In this document: positions 1-5,093 of the stretch, one piece after another
How positions within the stretch are numbered: the stretch's first letter is position 1
Layout of the letters: every line of letters begins with the position of its first letter
Made by a program: the position numbers and the translations under genes
Assembly (NCBI GenBank): GCA_028709105.1
Contig: JAQVYD010000012.1
Location: forward strand, 12,092 to 17,559
Direction of reading: 5' to 3'
Length of the DNA: 5,468 bases
DNA from: Clostridia bacterium
GTDB lineage: Bacteria; Bacillota; Peptococcia; DRI-13; DTU073
Notes under the pieces: generated by a model
Seen by the model: only the letters and a program-made list of their open reading frames with translations
What the model was told of the DNA's origin: nothing
The model's database searches: none

Positions 1-299
1 CCAAAGATACGTGTACCTCTGGGGCTTTTATCATCTTTGATCAGCACAGCAGCATTTTCATCAAAGCGGATATAAGAGCCATCAGTTCTACGCACAGCAT
101 CTTTAGTACGCACTATTACTGCTTTTACTATTTCACCTTTTTTAACAACGCCGCCTGGTGTTGCTTCTTTAACTGTAGCCACAATGATATCACCAATGGA
201 AGCATAACGGCGCAAAGAACCTCCCAAAGGCCGAATACACAATAACCGTTTGGCCCCAGTATTATCAGCAACTTTCAGTACGCTTTCTTGTTGAATCAT
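1..299 (-). CDS. rplN: 50S ribosomal protein L14 (uL14), 3' end cut by window edge
   Basis: L14 binds 23S rRNA on the subunit-interface side of the 50S and takes part in bridges to the 30S; in bacteria it is also the docking site of the silencing factor RsfS. Translating from the ATG at 299-297 gives 99 codons with no stop, starting MIQQESVLKVADNTGAK. The L14 core is clear: ATPGGVVKKGE around residues 47-56 and GSYIRFDENAAV near 74-85, followed by the KDDKSPRGTRIF segment that ends at the window edge. The family is usually about 122 residues, so roughly 23 C-terminal residues lie outside. The start has a perfect AAGGAGG at 308-314, 8 nt upstream. It follows rpsQ by 32 nt and is normally the first gene of the spc part of the cluster, but no promoter is visible before it, so read-through from the S10 genes is likely. 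Confidence 0.97.
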   Translation of the reverse strand, partial: MIQQESVLKVADNTGAKRLLCIRPLGGSLRRYASIGDIIVATVKEATPGGVVKKGEIVKAVIVRTKDAVRRTDGSYIRFDENAAVLIKDDKSPRGTRIF

Positions 300-331
300 G
301 CCTTGAACCTCCTTTCAGGAATTGCTCCTGT

Positions 332-592
332 CTATACAAGGGGGGCTTTTTCGATGATCTGGATAACCCGCCAGTTTTTGCTTTTACTTAAAGGGCGTGT
401 TTCCATAATCCGGACTTTGTCCCCAACTTTACACAAATTTTCTTCATCATGAGCATTATATTTCTTAGTACGCCTGATAATCTTCTTATAAAGAGAATGT
501 TTGGCATAATTTTCGACAGCCACAACTACTGTCTTCTCCATCTTATCGCTTACCACAACACCTATCCGAGTTTTGCGCATGCGCCTTTCCAA
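332..592 (-). CDS. rpsQ: 30S ribosomal protein S17 (uS17), TTG start
   Basis: S17 is a primary 16S rRNA-binding protein of the 30S body needed early in assembly. The 86-residue product has the normal length and the single OB-fold features of the family: GVVVSDKMEKTVVV (residues 11-24) forms the first strands, and GDKVRIMETRPLSKSKNW (57-74) carries the family signature. The start is TTG at 592-590, chosen because AAGGAGG around 601-607 lies 8 nt upstream. The in-frame ATG at 580-578 (codon 5) has no proper site and would remove residues that most homologues have. A nearer ATG at 599-597 is out of frame and only 1 nt from the Shine-Dalgarno, so it is not the gene start. The stop is TAG. The gene lies 50 nt after rpmC and 32 nt before rplN. 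Confidence 0.97.
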   Translation of the reverse strand: MERRMRKTRIGVVVSDKMEKTVVVAVENYAKHSLYKKIIRRTKKYNAHDEENLCKVGDKVRIMETRPLSKSKNWRVIQIIEKAPLV

Positions 593-600
593 ACTTCATA

Positions 601-607
601 CCTCCTT
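601..607 (-). promoter_or_regulatory. Shine-Dalgarno that fixes the TTG start of rpsQ
   Basis: The minus strand reads AAGGAGG here, a full match to the anti-Shine-Dalgarno. It is 8 nt from the TTG at 592-590, the optimum spacing, and only 1 nt from the out-of-frame ATG at 599-597. This favours the TTG as the functional start. Confidence 0.85.
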
Positions 608-642
608 TTTCAACCTTGACCTGATAGAGCTTGCCTAAAACT

Positions 643-846
643 CTACTGTTTTTCTTCTTGCAGCTCCCGTTCCCTTAACACTGTATGGGTCCGCGCAATT
701 GTTTTACGAACCTCACGCAGGCGCATCGGGTTTTCTAATTGACCGGTGGCAAGCTGGAAACGCAAATTAAACAGTTCCTCTTTCAGCTCAATAATCTTAC
801 TATTTAATTCATTCTGTGTCAGGTCACGAAGATTTTTAGCTTTCAC
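643..846 (-). CDS. rpmC: 50S ribosomal protein L29 (uL29), GTG start overlapping rplP
   Basis: L29 is a small two-helix protein beside the polypeptide exit tunnel, next to L23, where nascent-chain factors such as trigger factor and SRP dock. From the GTG at 846-844 the product is 67 residues, the usual length, beginning MKAKNLRDLT and carrying the diagnostic KEELFNLRFQLATGQLEN at about residues 22-39 and the basic helix REVRKTIAR at about 44-52. The longest open frame begins at a GTG at 870, but that start has no ribosome binding site and adds eight residues (MKKWVVKQ) that homologues lack. The chosen GTG overlaps the rplP stop (TAA at 838-836) by 11 nt and has a one-mismatch Shine-Dalgarno, GGTGGTGA, at 859-852 inside rplP. 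Coupling to rplP translation is therefore likely. The stop is TAG, followed by a 50 nt gap to rpsQ. Confidence 0.94.
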   Translation of the reverse strand: MKAKNLRDLTQNELNSKIIELKEELFNLRFQLATGQLENPMRLREVRKTIARTHTVLRERELQEEKQ

Positions 847-1270
847 CTGCTTCACCACCCATTTCTTCACGTTTTACAATTTTAGTTTTAATGGGCAATT
901 TATGAGAAGCTAAACGGAGGGCTTCACGAGCTGATACTTCATCAACTCCGGCAATTTCAAACATAATTCTGCCAGGTTTAACTACGGCCACCCAATATTC
1001 AGGAGAACCTTTTCCACTCCCCATCCGAGTTTCAGCAGGCTTAGCCGTAACCGCTTTATGTGGAAATATTTTAATCCATACTTTACCGCCACGCCTAATA
1101 AACCTGGTCATCGCGATACGAGCGGCCTCGATTTGACGACTAGTAATCCAAGCATGTTCCAAAGCCTGCAACCCATATTCACCGTAAGCAACCTCATTCC
1201 CCCGCATAGCATTACCCTTCATTACCCCGCGATGAGGTCTGCGCCATTTTACTCTTTTAGGACTCAGCAT
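836..1270 (-). CDS. rplP: 50S ribosomal protein L16 (uL16)
   Basis: L16 joins the 50S late, near the central protuberance and the A site, where it organises the tRNA-binding region and 5S/23S rRNA contacts. From the ATG at 1270-1268 the product is 144 residues, exactly the usual size, starting MLSPKRVKWRRPHRG. Family landmarks are GEYGLQALEHAWITSRQIEAAR (about 30-51), the conserved loop TRMGSGKGSPEYWVAVVKPG (81-100) that reaches towards the A site, and the C-terminal ASHKLPIKTK (121-130). The frame is open to an ATG at 1315, but that adds 15 unrelated residues. The chosen start has AAGGAGG at 1280-1286, 9 nt upstream. The start lies inside the end of rpsC (14 nt overlap), and the ribosome binding site is also in rpsC codons, which suggests coupled translation. 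The stop is TAA. Confidence 0.97.
   Translation of the reverse strand: MLSPKRVKWRRPHRGVMKGNAMRGNEVAYGEYGLQALEHAWITSRQIEAARIAMTRFIRRGGKVWIKIFPHKAVTAKPAETRMGSGKGSPEYWVAVVKPGRIMFEIAGVDEVSAREALRLASHKLPIKTKIVKREEMGGEAGES
852..859 (-). promoter_or_regulatory. degenerate Shine-Dalgarno of rpmC inside rplP
   Basis: The minus strand reads GGTGGTGA, one base away from the consensus GGAGGTGA. The GGTGG core ends 8 nt before the GTG at 846-844. It is the weakest ribosome binding site in the window and lies within the rplP codons for the C-terminal Gly-Gly-Glu. It supports the shorter L29 start over the GTG at 870. Confidence 0.65.
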
Positions 1271-1925
1271 TAGCCTTCTCCTCCTTCCTGTTTCCCACTT
1301 CAGGAAGTATCTCACCTTTATAGATCCAAACCTTCACGCCAATCTTACCATAAGTAGTATTGGCTTCGGTAAAACCATAATCAATATCTGCCCTTAATGT
1401 ATGCAGAGGCACCTTGCCCTCACTATACCATTCTGTACGAGCAATCTCCGCCCCACCTAAACGTCCGGAACAGCGAATTTTTACACCTTCTGAACCTAAA
1501 CGCATCGTGCGAGAGACAGCCTGCTTCATCGCTCTACGGAAACCGATTCGTTTTTCTAGTTGTAGAGCAACACCTTCTGCCACGAGCTGAGCATCAAGTT
1601 CCGGCTTTTTAATCTCAATAATATTGACATTAATTTTTTTACCTGTCATCTGTTCTAAACTTTTCCTTAAAGCCTCCACTTCCGTACCGCCACGACCAAT
1701 CACAATACCTGGTTTAGCTGTATGAATAGAGACTTTTACCCTATTGGCAGCACGTTCTATTTGCACATTAGAAACTCCTGCTTGAAAAAGCTTCTTTTTA
1801 ATAAAACTACGGATCTTGATATCTTCATGGAGGAGTTCAGTATAGTTTTTGTCAGCGTACCAATTACTCTCCCAATCACGAATAATACCGACACGCAGCC
1901 CTTTTGGATGTACTTTCTGACCCAC
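1257..1925 (-). CDS. rpsC: 30S ribosomal protein S3 (uS3), GTG start
   Basis: S3 sits at the mRNA entry tunnel of the 30S head and, with S4 and S5, contributes to mRNA unwinding. The product is 222 residues, close to the family's usual 210-230. The N-terminus is canonical (MGQKVHPKGLRVGIIRDW). A type-2 KH domain follows with the loop VIGRGG (GRGG at 77-80). The C-terminal domain contains GFRRAMKQAVSRTM (129-141), whose basic residues R130, R131 and K134 correspond to the helicase-associated positions of E. coli S3, and the signature stretch GSEGVKIRCSGRLGGAEIAR (144-163). The start is GTG at 1925-1923. Its G is shared with the TAG stop of rplV (1927-1925), a 1 nt overlap. The Shine-Dalgarno is a G-run (AAAGGGGGGG, 1933-1942) inside rplV. 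The stop is TAA, within the start of rplP. Confidence 0.98.
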   Translation of the reverse strand: MGQKVHPKGLRVGIIRDWESNWYADKNYTELLHEDIKIRSFIKKKLFQAGVSNVQIERAANRVKVSIHTAKPGIVIGRGGTEVEALRKSLEQMTGKKINVNIIEIKKPELDAQLVAEGVALQLEKRIGFRRAMKQAVSRTMRLGSEGVKIRCSGRLGGAEIARTEWYSEGKVPLHTLRADIDYGFTEANTTYGKIGVKVWIYKGEILPEVGNRKEEKANAES

Positions 1926-2269
1926 TATTTATCCCCCCCTTTCTCACTAACAACGACAGTAATATGACTACTACGTTTTTTAATCACATCAGCACTACCT
2001 CTAGCTCTAGGTCTAACCCTTTTTAACGTCGGGCCTTCGTCTACATAGGCTTCCCGAACATATAAAGCATCAGAATCCAGTGCATAATTATGCTCAGCGT
2101 TGGCCACAGCGGACTTTAAAACCTTAGTAATAGATTCCGTCCCCTTATGTGCTGTAAATTTGAGGAGAGTAAACGCCTCCCCTACATCCTTCCCCCGGAT
2201 GAGATCAATTACCTGACGTGCCTTCCGGGGAGAAATGCGTATATATTTAGCTACGGCTTTAGCTTCCAT
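1925..2269 (-). CDS. rplV: 50S ribosomal protein L22 (uL22)
   Basis: L22 contacts all domains of 23S rRNA, and its extended hairpin lines the narrow part of the exit tunnel near the macrolide site. The 114-residue product has the usual length. It begins MEAKAVAKYIRISPRKARQV, the typical N-terminus, followed by IDLIRGKDVGEA (21-32) and KSAVANAEHNY (52-62). The tunnel hairpin is about residues 79-98, containing GPTLKRVRPRARGSAD, and appears intact with no deletion of the type linked to macrolide resistance. The start is the ATG at 2269-2267 with AAGGAGG at 2278-2284, 8 nt upstream. Another ATG at 2276-2274 is out of frame and only 1 nt from the Shine-Dalgarno. The gene lies 26 nt after rpsS. 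The TAG stop overlaps the rpsC GTG by one base. Confidence 0.98.
   Translation of the reverse strand: MEAKAVAKYIRISPRKARQVIDLIRGKDVGEAFTLLKFTAHKGTESITKVLKSAVANAEHNYALDSDALYVREAYVDEGPTLKRVRPRARGSADVIKKRSSHITVVVSEKGGDK
1933..1942 (-). promoter_or_regulatory. G-tract Shine-Dalgarno of rpsC inside rplV
   Basis: The minus strand reads AAAGGGGGGG, seven consecutive G, ending 7 nt before the GTG of rpsC. It can pair with the CCUCC of 16S rRNA with one G-U wobble. It also encodes Lys-Gly-Gly near the C-terminus of L22. Confidence 0.75.
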
Positions 2270-2295
2270 AAAGCATACCTCCTTCTTCCCGGCAA

Positions 2296-2580
2296 TTATT
2301 TCAAAGCGGTAGAACGTTCCGTATGGGAACCATGCCCTTTAAAAACTCTTGTCGGCGAAAATTCACCCAATTTGTGTCCTACCATATCTTCCGTAATATA
2401 TACAGGAACATGTTTCTTCCCGTCATAAACAGCAATGGTATGTCCTACCATCTGCGGGAAAATTGTGGAACGACGGGACCATGTTTTAATCACACGTTTT
2501 TCATTAGTGCTATTCATTTGTTCTATCTTCTTTAAAAGACTCTCCTCAATAAAAGGGCCTTTTTTTACTGATCTGCCCAC
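2296..2580 (-). CDS. rpsS: 30S ribosomal protein S19 (uS19), GTG start
   Basis: S19 lies in the 30S head, forms a complex with S13 and reaches towards the A-site tRNA and the 50S. The 94-residue product is of normal length and begins MGRSVKKGPFIEESLLKKIE. It carries KTWSRRSTIFPQMVGHTIAVYDGKK in two adjoining conserved blocks (about 32-56) and the S19 family signature VYITEDMVGHKLGEFSPTR (60-78), followed by FKGHG. The start is GTG at 2580-2578, supported by AAAGGAGG at 2588-2595, 7 nt upstream, and by alignment of the N-terminus with the family. There is no earlier sensible start. The stop is TAA. Gaps are 32 nt to rplB and 26 nt to rplV. Confidence 0.98.
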   Translation of the reverse strand: MGRSVKKGPFIEESLLKKIEQMNSTNEKRVIKTWSRRSTIFPQMVGHTIAVYDGKKHVPVYITEDMVGHKLGEFSPTRVFKGHGSHTERSTALK

Positions 2581-2587
2581 TTATTAG

Positions 2588-2595
2588 CCTCCTTT
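2588..2595 (-). promoter_or_regulatory. Shine-Dalgarno that fixes the GTG start of rpsS
   Basis: The minus strand reads AAAGGAGG, 7 nt from the GTG at 2580-2578. It is in the 32 nt gap after rplB, and no ATG is available at suitable spacing. Confidence 0.85.
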
Positions 2596-2612
2596 CTTCA
2601 CAATTCCTTCTC

Positions 2613-3446
2613 CTACTTCTTCTTACGAGACGTCACAATAAATCTATCACTGGGATTCTTTCTCTTTCTTGTCTTACCACCGATAGCAGGCTTACCCCAA
2701 GGTGTCATAGGTGTTTTCCGTCCTACGGGGGAACGCCCTTCGCCACCGCCATGGGGATGATCGACGGGATTCATCACGACACCGCGATTAGCAGGTCTAA
2801 TCCCTAACCAACGTGAACGTCCTGCTTTCCCAATAGTAATGTTTTCATGTTCAACGTTTCCTACCTGCCCGATCGTAGCCTTACATTTGAGATGCACAAG
2901 ACGCACTTCACCAGAAGGGATACGTATCGTAGCATAATTACCTTCCTTCGCCATCAGTTGAGCCGAACCACCGGCAGAACGAACAATTTGCGCACCTTTT
3001 AAAGGTTTTAGCTCGATATTATGAATCAGTGTTCCCACAGGAATCTTTTCTAAAGGTAAGGCATTGCCCACTTTAATATCGGCATCAGCACCTGAAATAA
3101 CCGTATCGCCTACCCGTAAACCCTGAGGTGCAATAATATATCGTTTCTCCCCATCAGCATAATGAAGTAAAGCTATATTGGCCGAACGGTTAGGATCGTA
3201 CTCTATCGTGGCTACCTTAGCGGAGATACCATCTTTATCACGTTTAAAATCAATTTTTCTATATAAACGCTTATGTCCTCCGCCTCTATGTCTTACCGTC
3301 AGGCGTCCATAATTATTACGCCCTGCATTTTTCTTCAATGGTGCCACTAAGGTTTTTTCCGGTTCCTTTGCTGTTATTTCTTCGAAAGAAGAAACCGTCA
3401 TGTGCCTTCTCGCTGGAGTAAGAGGTTTAAAGCCTTTGATTGACAT
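2613..3446 (-). CDS. rplB: 50S ribosomal protein L2 (uL2)
   Basis: L2 is among the most conserved ribosomal proteins. It binds 23S rRNA close to the peptidyl transferase centre, forms an intersubunit bridge and is needed for subunit association and peptidyl transfer. The product is 277 residues, matching the usual 273-278. The N-terminal RNA-binding OB-fold includes RNNYGRLTVRHRGGGHKRLYR split over residues 43-63. The second SH3-like domain includes PVGTLIHNIELKPLKGAQ (136-153) and RSAGGSAQLMAKEG (156-169). The C-terminal signature NPVDHPHGGGEGRSPVGRK spans 226-244; D229, H230 and H232 match the Asp and His residues studied at this site in E. coli. A basic tail (TRKRKNPSDRFI, then SRKKK) ends the protein. 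The start is the ATG at 3446-3444 with GGGAGGG just upstream (3455-3461). The stop is TAG. It follows rplW by 34 nt. Confidence 0.99.
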   Translation of the reverse strand: MSIKGFKPLTPARRHMTVSSFEEITAKEPEKTLVAPLKKNAGRNNYGRLTVRHRGGGHKRLYRKIDFKRDKDGISAKVATIEYDPNRSANIALLHYADGEKRYIIAPQGLRVGDTVISGADADIKVGNALPLEKIPVGTLIHNIELKPLKGAQIVRSAGGSAQLMAKEGNYATIRIPSGEVRLVHLKCKATIGQVGNVEHENITIGKAGRSRWLGIRPANRGVVMNPVDHPHGGGEGRSPVGRKTPMTPWGKPAIGGKTRKRKNPSDRFIVTSRKKK

Positions 3447-3480
3447 CCTTTTTTCCCTCCCTTACATTCGTATAAACAAG

Positions 3481-3765
3481 CTACTCTTCAAAAATTGGTA
3501 ATCTTTGCCCCTGTTTTAGAGTAACAATGGCTTTCTTCCAGTCAGAGGTATAGCCGACTGAGCGCCCCTGTCTTTTAAATTTACCGGAAACATTCATTGT
3601 TCTCACATCAATTACGTCTACATTAAAAATTAACTCTATCGCCTTTTTTATTTCAATCTTGTTTGCTTTAGGTTCGACCTTAAAAGTATACTTGTTTTCC
3701 TGCATCAAATCAGTAGTTTTTTCAGTTACGATAGGTTTAAGCAAAACTTCATGAGGATTACGCAT
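3481..3765 (-). CDS. rplW: 50S ribosomal protein L23 (uL23)
   Basis: L23 stands at the exit of the polypeptide tunnel and is the main docking point for trigger factor, SRP and the Sec translocon. The 94-residue product is of normal size. It starts MRNPHEVLLKPIVTEKTTDLM; E15 in VTEK corresponds to the glutamate that contacts trigger factor in E. coli (SEKAS). The rest shows the family's KANKIEIKKAIELIFNV (33-49) and the basic extended loop VSGKFKRQGRSVGYTSDWKK (59-78), which contacts 23S rRNA. The ATG at 3765-3763 shares its A with the TAA stop of rplD. The Shine-Dalgarno AGGAGGTG (3774-3781) lies within rplD and encodes its terminal Glu-Glu-Val, so translation of the two genes is probably coupled. 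The stop is TAG. Confidence 0.98.
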   Translation of the reverse strand: MRNPHEVLLKPIVTEKTTDLMQENKYTFKVEPKANKIEIKKAIELIFNVDVIDVRTMNVSGKFKRQGRSVGYTSDWKKAIVTLKQGQRLPIFEE

Positions 3766-4388
3766 TAAGAAAACACCTCCTCAATCCTAACCACAGCATC
3801 TTTGGTAATCAATAACCGATCATATTTGACAAGGTCATAGACATTAATCCCCTCAGCCTCTAGTGACTTAACGCCAGCTATGTTTCTGCTGGATTTTTGC
3901 ACATGATCATTATGATCGGCAGTAACTACTAGAACCTTGGGCTCAACCTTAAGCTTAGCTAAAACTTCAAGCATCTGTTTCGTCTTCGGTTCAGTAAATG
4001 CCAACTGATCCAAAACCATTATTTCCCCGGCACTTACTTTAGCAGAAAGCACAGATTTAATAGCGAGACGTGCTTTTTTACGTGGCAAATGATAAGCATA
4101 ATCACGAGGCTTCGGCCCGAAAACGATCCCGCCTTTACGCCAAAGCGGAGACCTAATCGTACCGGCACGAGCTCTACCTGTACCTTTTTGTCTCCAAGGT
4201 TTTCTCCCGCCACCTCTTACTTCTGCTCTGGTCTTTACAGAGTGAGTGCCACGACGTAAACTAGCTAATTGCATCACTACAGCTTCATGCACAACAGCTT
4301 CATTAGGTTCAATACCAAAAACAGCATCACTCAGCTCTATTACGCCGATCTGTTCGCCATTTATATTATACAAAGCAACTTTGGGCAT
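3765..4388 (-). CDS. rplD: 50S ribosomal protein L4 (uL4)
   Basis: L4 has a globular domain on the 50S surface and a long loop reaching the exit tunnel, where it forms the constriction with L22. In E. coli it also represses its own operon, but whether it does so here cannot be read from this window. The product is 207 residues, as in most Firmicutes. The tunnel loop covers roughly residues 45-95 and contains GGGRKPWRQKGTGRARAG (59-76). K63 of this motif is the lysine changed in some erythromycin-resistant mutants and is wild type here. The C-terminal domain (about 110-207) has ITKDAVVRIEEVF at its end. The start is the ATG at 4388-4386 with AAGGAGG at 4398-4404, 9 nt upstream. A short ORF ends in TAG directly before this ATG (see findings). 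It overlaps rplW by 1 nt. Confidence 0.98.
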   Translation of the reverse strand: MPKVALYNINGEQIGVIELSDAVFGIEPNEAVVHEAVVMQLASLRRGTHSVKTRAEVRGGGRKPWRQKGTGRARAGTIRSPLWRKGGIVFGPKPRDYAYHLPRKKARLAIKSVLSAKVSAGEIMVLDQLAFTEPKTKQMLEVLAKLKVEPKVLVVTADHNDHVQKSSRNIAGVKSLEAEGINVYDLVKYDRLLITKDAVVRIEEVFS

Positions 4389-4421
4389 CTACATTTTCCT
4401 CCTTCCCATTAAGTCCTCACT

Positions 4422-5048
4422 TTAAGCCTTAACAGAACTCTTGATGGTTACCAGACTTTTCTTGGGGCCCGGAACTGCTCCTTTAACCAACAGCAAATTA
4501 CGTTCCGGATCTACTTTAACCACCAATAATTTTTGTACCGTTACGCGTTCACCGCCAAGACGTCCCGGTAGTTTACGCCCGAGAAAAACACGAGCTGGTC
4601 CTTTTGCCCCTAAAGACCCGGAGCCACGATGATATTTAGAACCATGCGCCATCGGGCCACGATGCATCCCATGCCGTTTAATCCCTCCGGCAAACCCTTT
4701 CCCTTTAGAAATGCCGATAACATCAACCCATTCTCCGGCAGAAAATAAATCAGCCTTAATTTCCTGCCCCTGCTCATAAAGAGCAGCATCTGCCACGCGA
4801 CATTCTGCTAAATAACGCAAGGGTTTCAATTCAGCCTTGGCAAAATGCCCCTGTTTAGGTTTATTTGATTTTTTTTCTTCTATAGCCCTAAAACCTAATT
4901 GTATCGCATTATAACCATCATTTTCTATGGTCTTCTTCTGCACCACAATACAGGGACCGGCCTCAATCACCGTAACAGGAATGATGCGCCCGGTTTCATC
5001 AAAAACCTGAGTCATCCCCACCTTAGTTCCCAATATGGTTTTTGTCAC
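4422..5048 (-). CDS. rplC: 50S ribosomal protein L3 (uL3), GTG start
   Basis: L3 is an early assembly protein of the 50S whose long loop reaches the peptidyl transferase centre. From the GTG at 5048-5046 the product is 208 residues, the usual length, starting MTKTILGTKVGMTQVFDETG, which matches family N-termini. The signature region is GISKGKGFAGGIKRHG (112-127), then a central loop with HGSKYHRGSGSLG (135-147) and LPGRLGGERVTVQ (160-172). The C-terminus NLLLVKGAVPGPKKSLV is typical. The frame extends to an ATG at 5087, but that would add 13 unrelated residues and lacks a ribosome binding site. The GTG has AGGAGGTG at 5055-5062, with the GGAGG core 8 nt away. The glutamine methylated by PrmB in E. 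coli L3 is not present in the loop. The stop is TAA. Gaps are 45 nt to rpsJ and 33 nt to rplD. Confidence 0.97.
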   Translation of the reverse strand: MTKTILGTKVGMTQVFDETGRIIPVTVIEAGPCIVVQKKTIENDGYNAIQLGFRAIEEKKSNKPKQGHFAKAELKPLRYLAECRVADAALYEQGQEIKADLFSAGEWVDVIGISKGKGFAGGIKRHGMHRGPMAHGSKYHRGSGSLGAKGPARVFLGRKLPGRLGGERVTVQKLLVVKVDPERNLLLVKGAVPGPKKSLVTIKSSVKA

Positions 5049-5054
5049 TATTGC

Positions 5055-5062
5055 CACCTCCT
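5055..5062 (-). promoter_or_regulatory. Shine-Dalgarno that fixes the GTG start of rplC
   Basis: The minus strand reads AGGAGGTG, with its GGAGG core at 5057-5061, 8 nt from the GTG at 5048-5046. It lies inside the longer open frame from 5087. That longer frame starts without such a site, so the shorter L3 is preferred. Confidence 0.85.
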
Positions 5063-5093
5063 CGTAAAGCCTTTGGTCTCTTCTCATCTCTTT

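Noticed and set aside
593..642. The 50 nt rpmC-rpsQ gap as a site for a promoter, terminator or small RNA
   Set aside because: I see no hairpin followed by a T-run and no -35/-10 pair; only the rpsQ ribosome binding site can be supported.
1058..1273. Plus-strand open frame of 71 codons
   Set aside because: It lies wholly antisense to rplP, has no family resemblance and no ribosome binding context; it is a shadow of the conserved gene.
1271..1315. Fifteen-residue N-terminal extension of L16 from the ATG at 1315
   Set aside because: L16 proteins start at MLSPKR, and the ATG at 1270 has a full AAGGAGG at 9 nt.
1925..1942. Programmed frameshift from rplV into rpsC at the seven-G run
   Set aside because: The rpsC frame meets a TAA at 1931-1929 before the GTG, so a shift into it would stop at once and give no fusion.
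1397..1967. Two plus-strand open frames (1397-1612 and 1722-1967)
   Set aside because: Both are antisense to rpsC and rplV, whose reading frames are certain. Nothing recognisable is encoded.
2147..2535. Plus-strand open frames over rplV and rpsS (2147-2428 and 2323-2535)
   Set aside because: They are antisense to highly conserved genes and overlap each other in different frames, as expected of chance frames.
3447..3480. ATG-TAA start-stop pair and a TTTATAC motif in the rplW-rplB gap as regulatory signals
   Set aside because: The ATG has no ribosome binding site and lies before the rplB site, and the AT-rich motif lacks a -35 partner. Both are expected by chance.
5049..5087. Thirteen-residue N-terminal extension of L3 from the ATG at 5087
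   Set aside because: There is no ribosome binding site before it, the residues do not match L3, and the true Shine-Dalgarno for the GTG at 5048 lies inside it.
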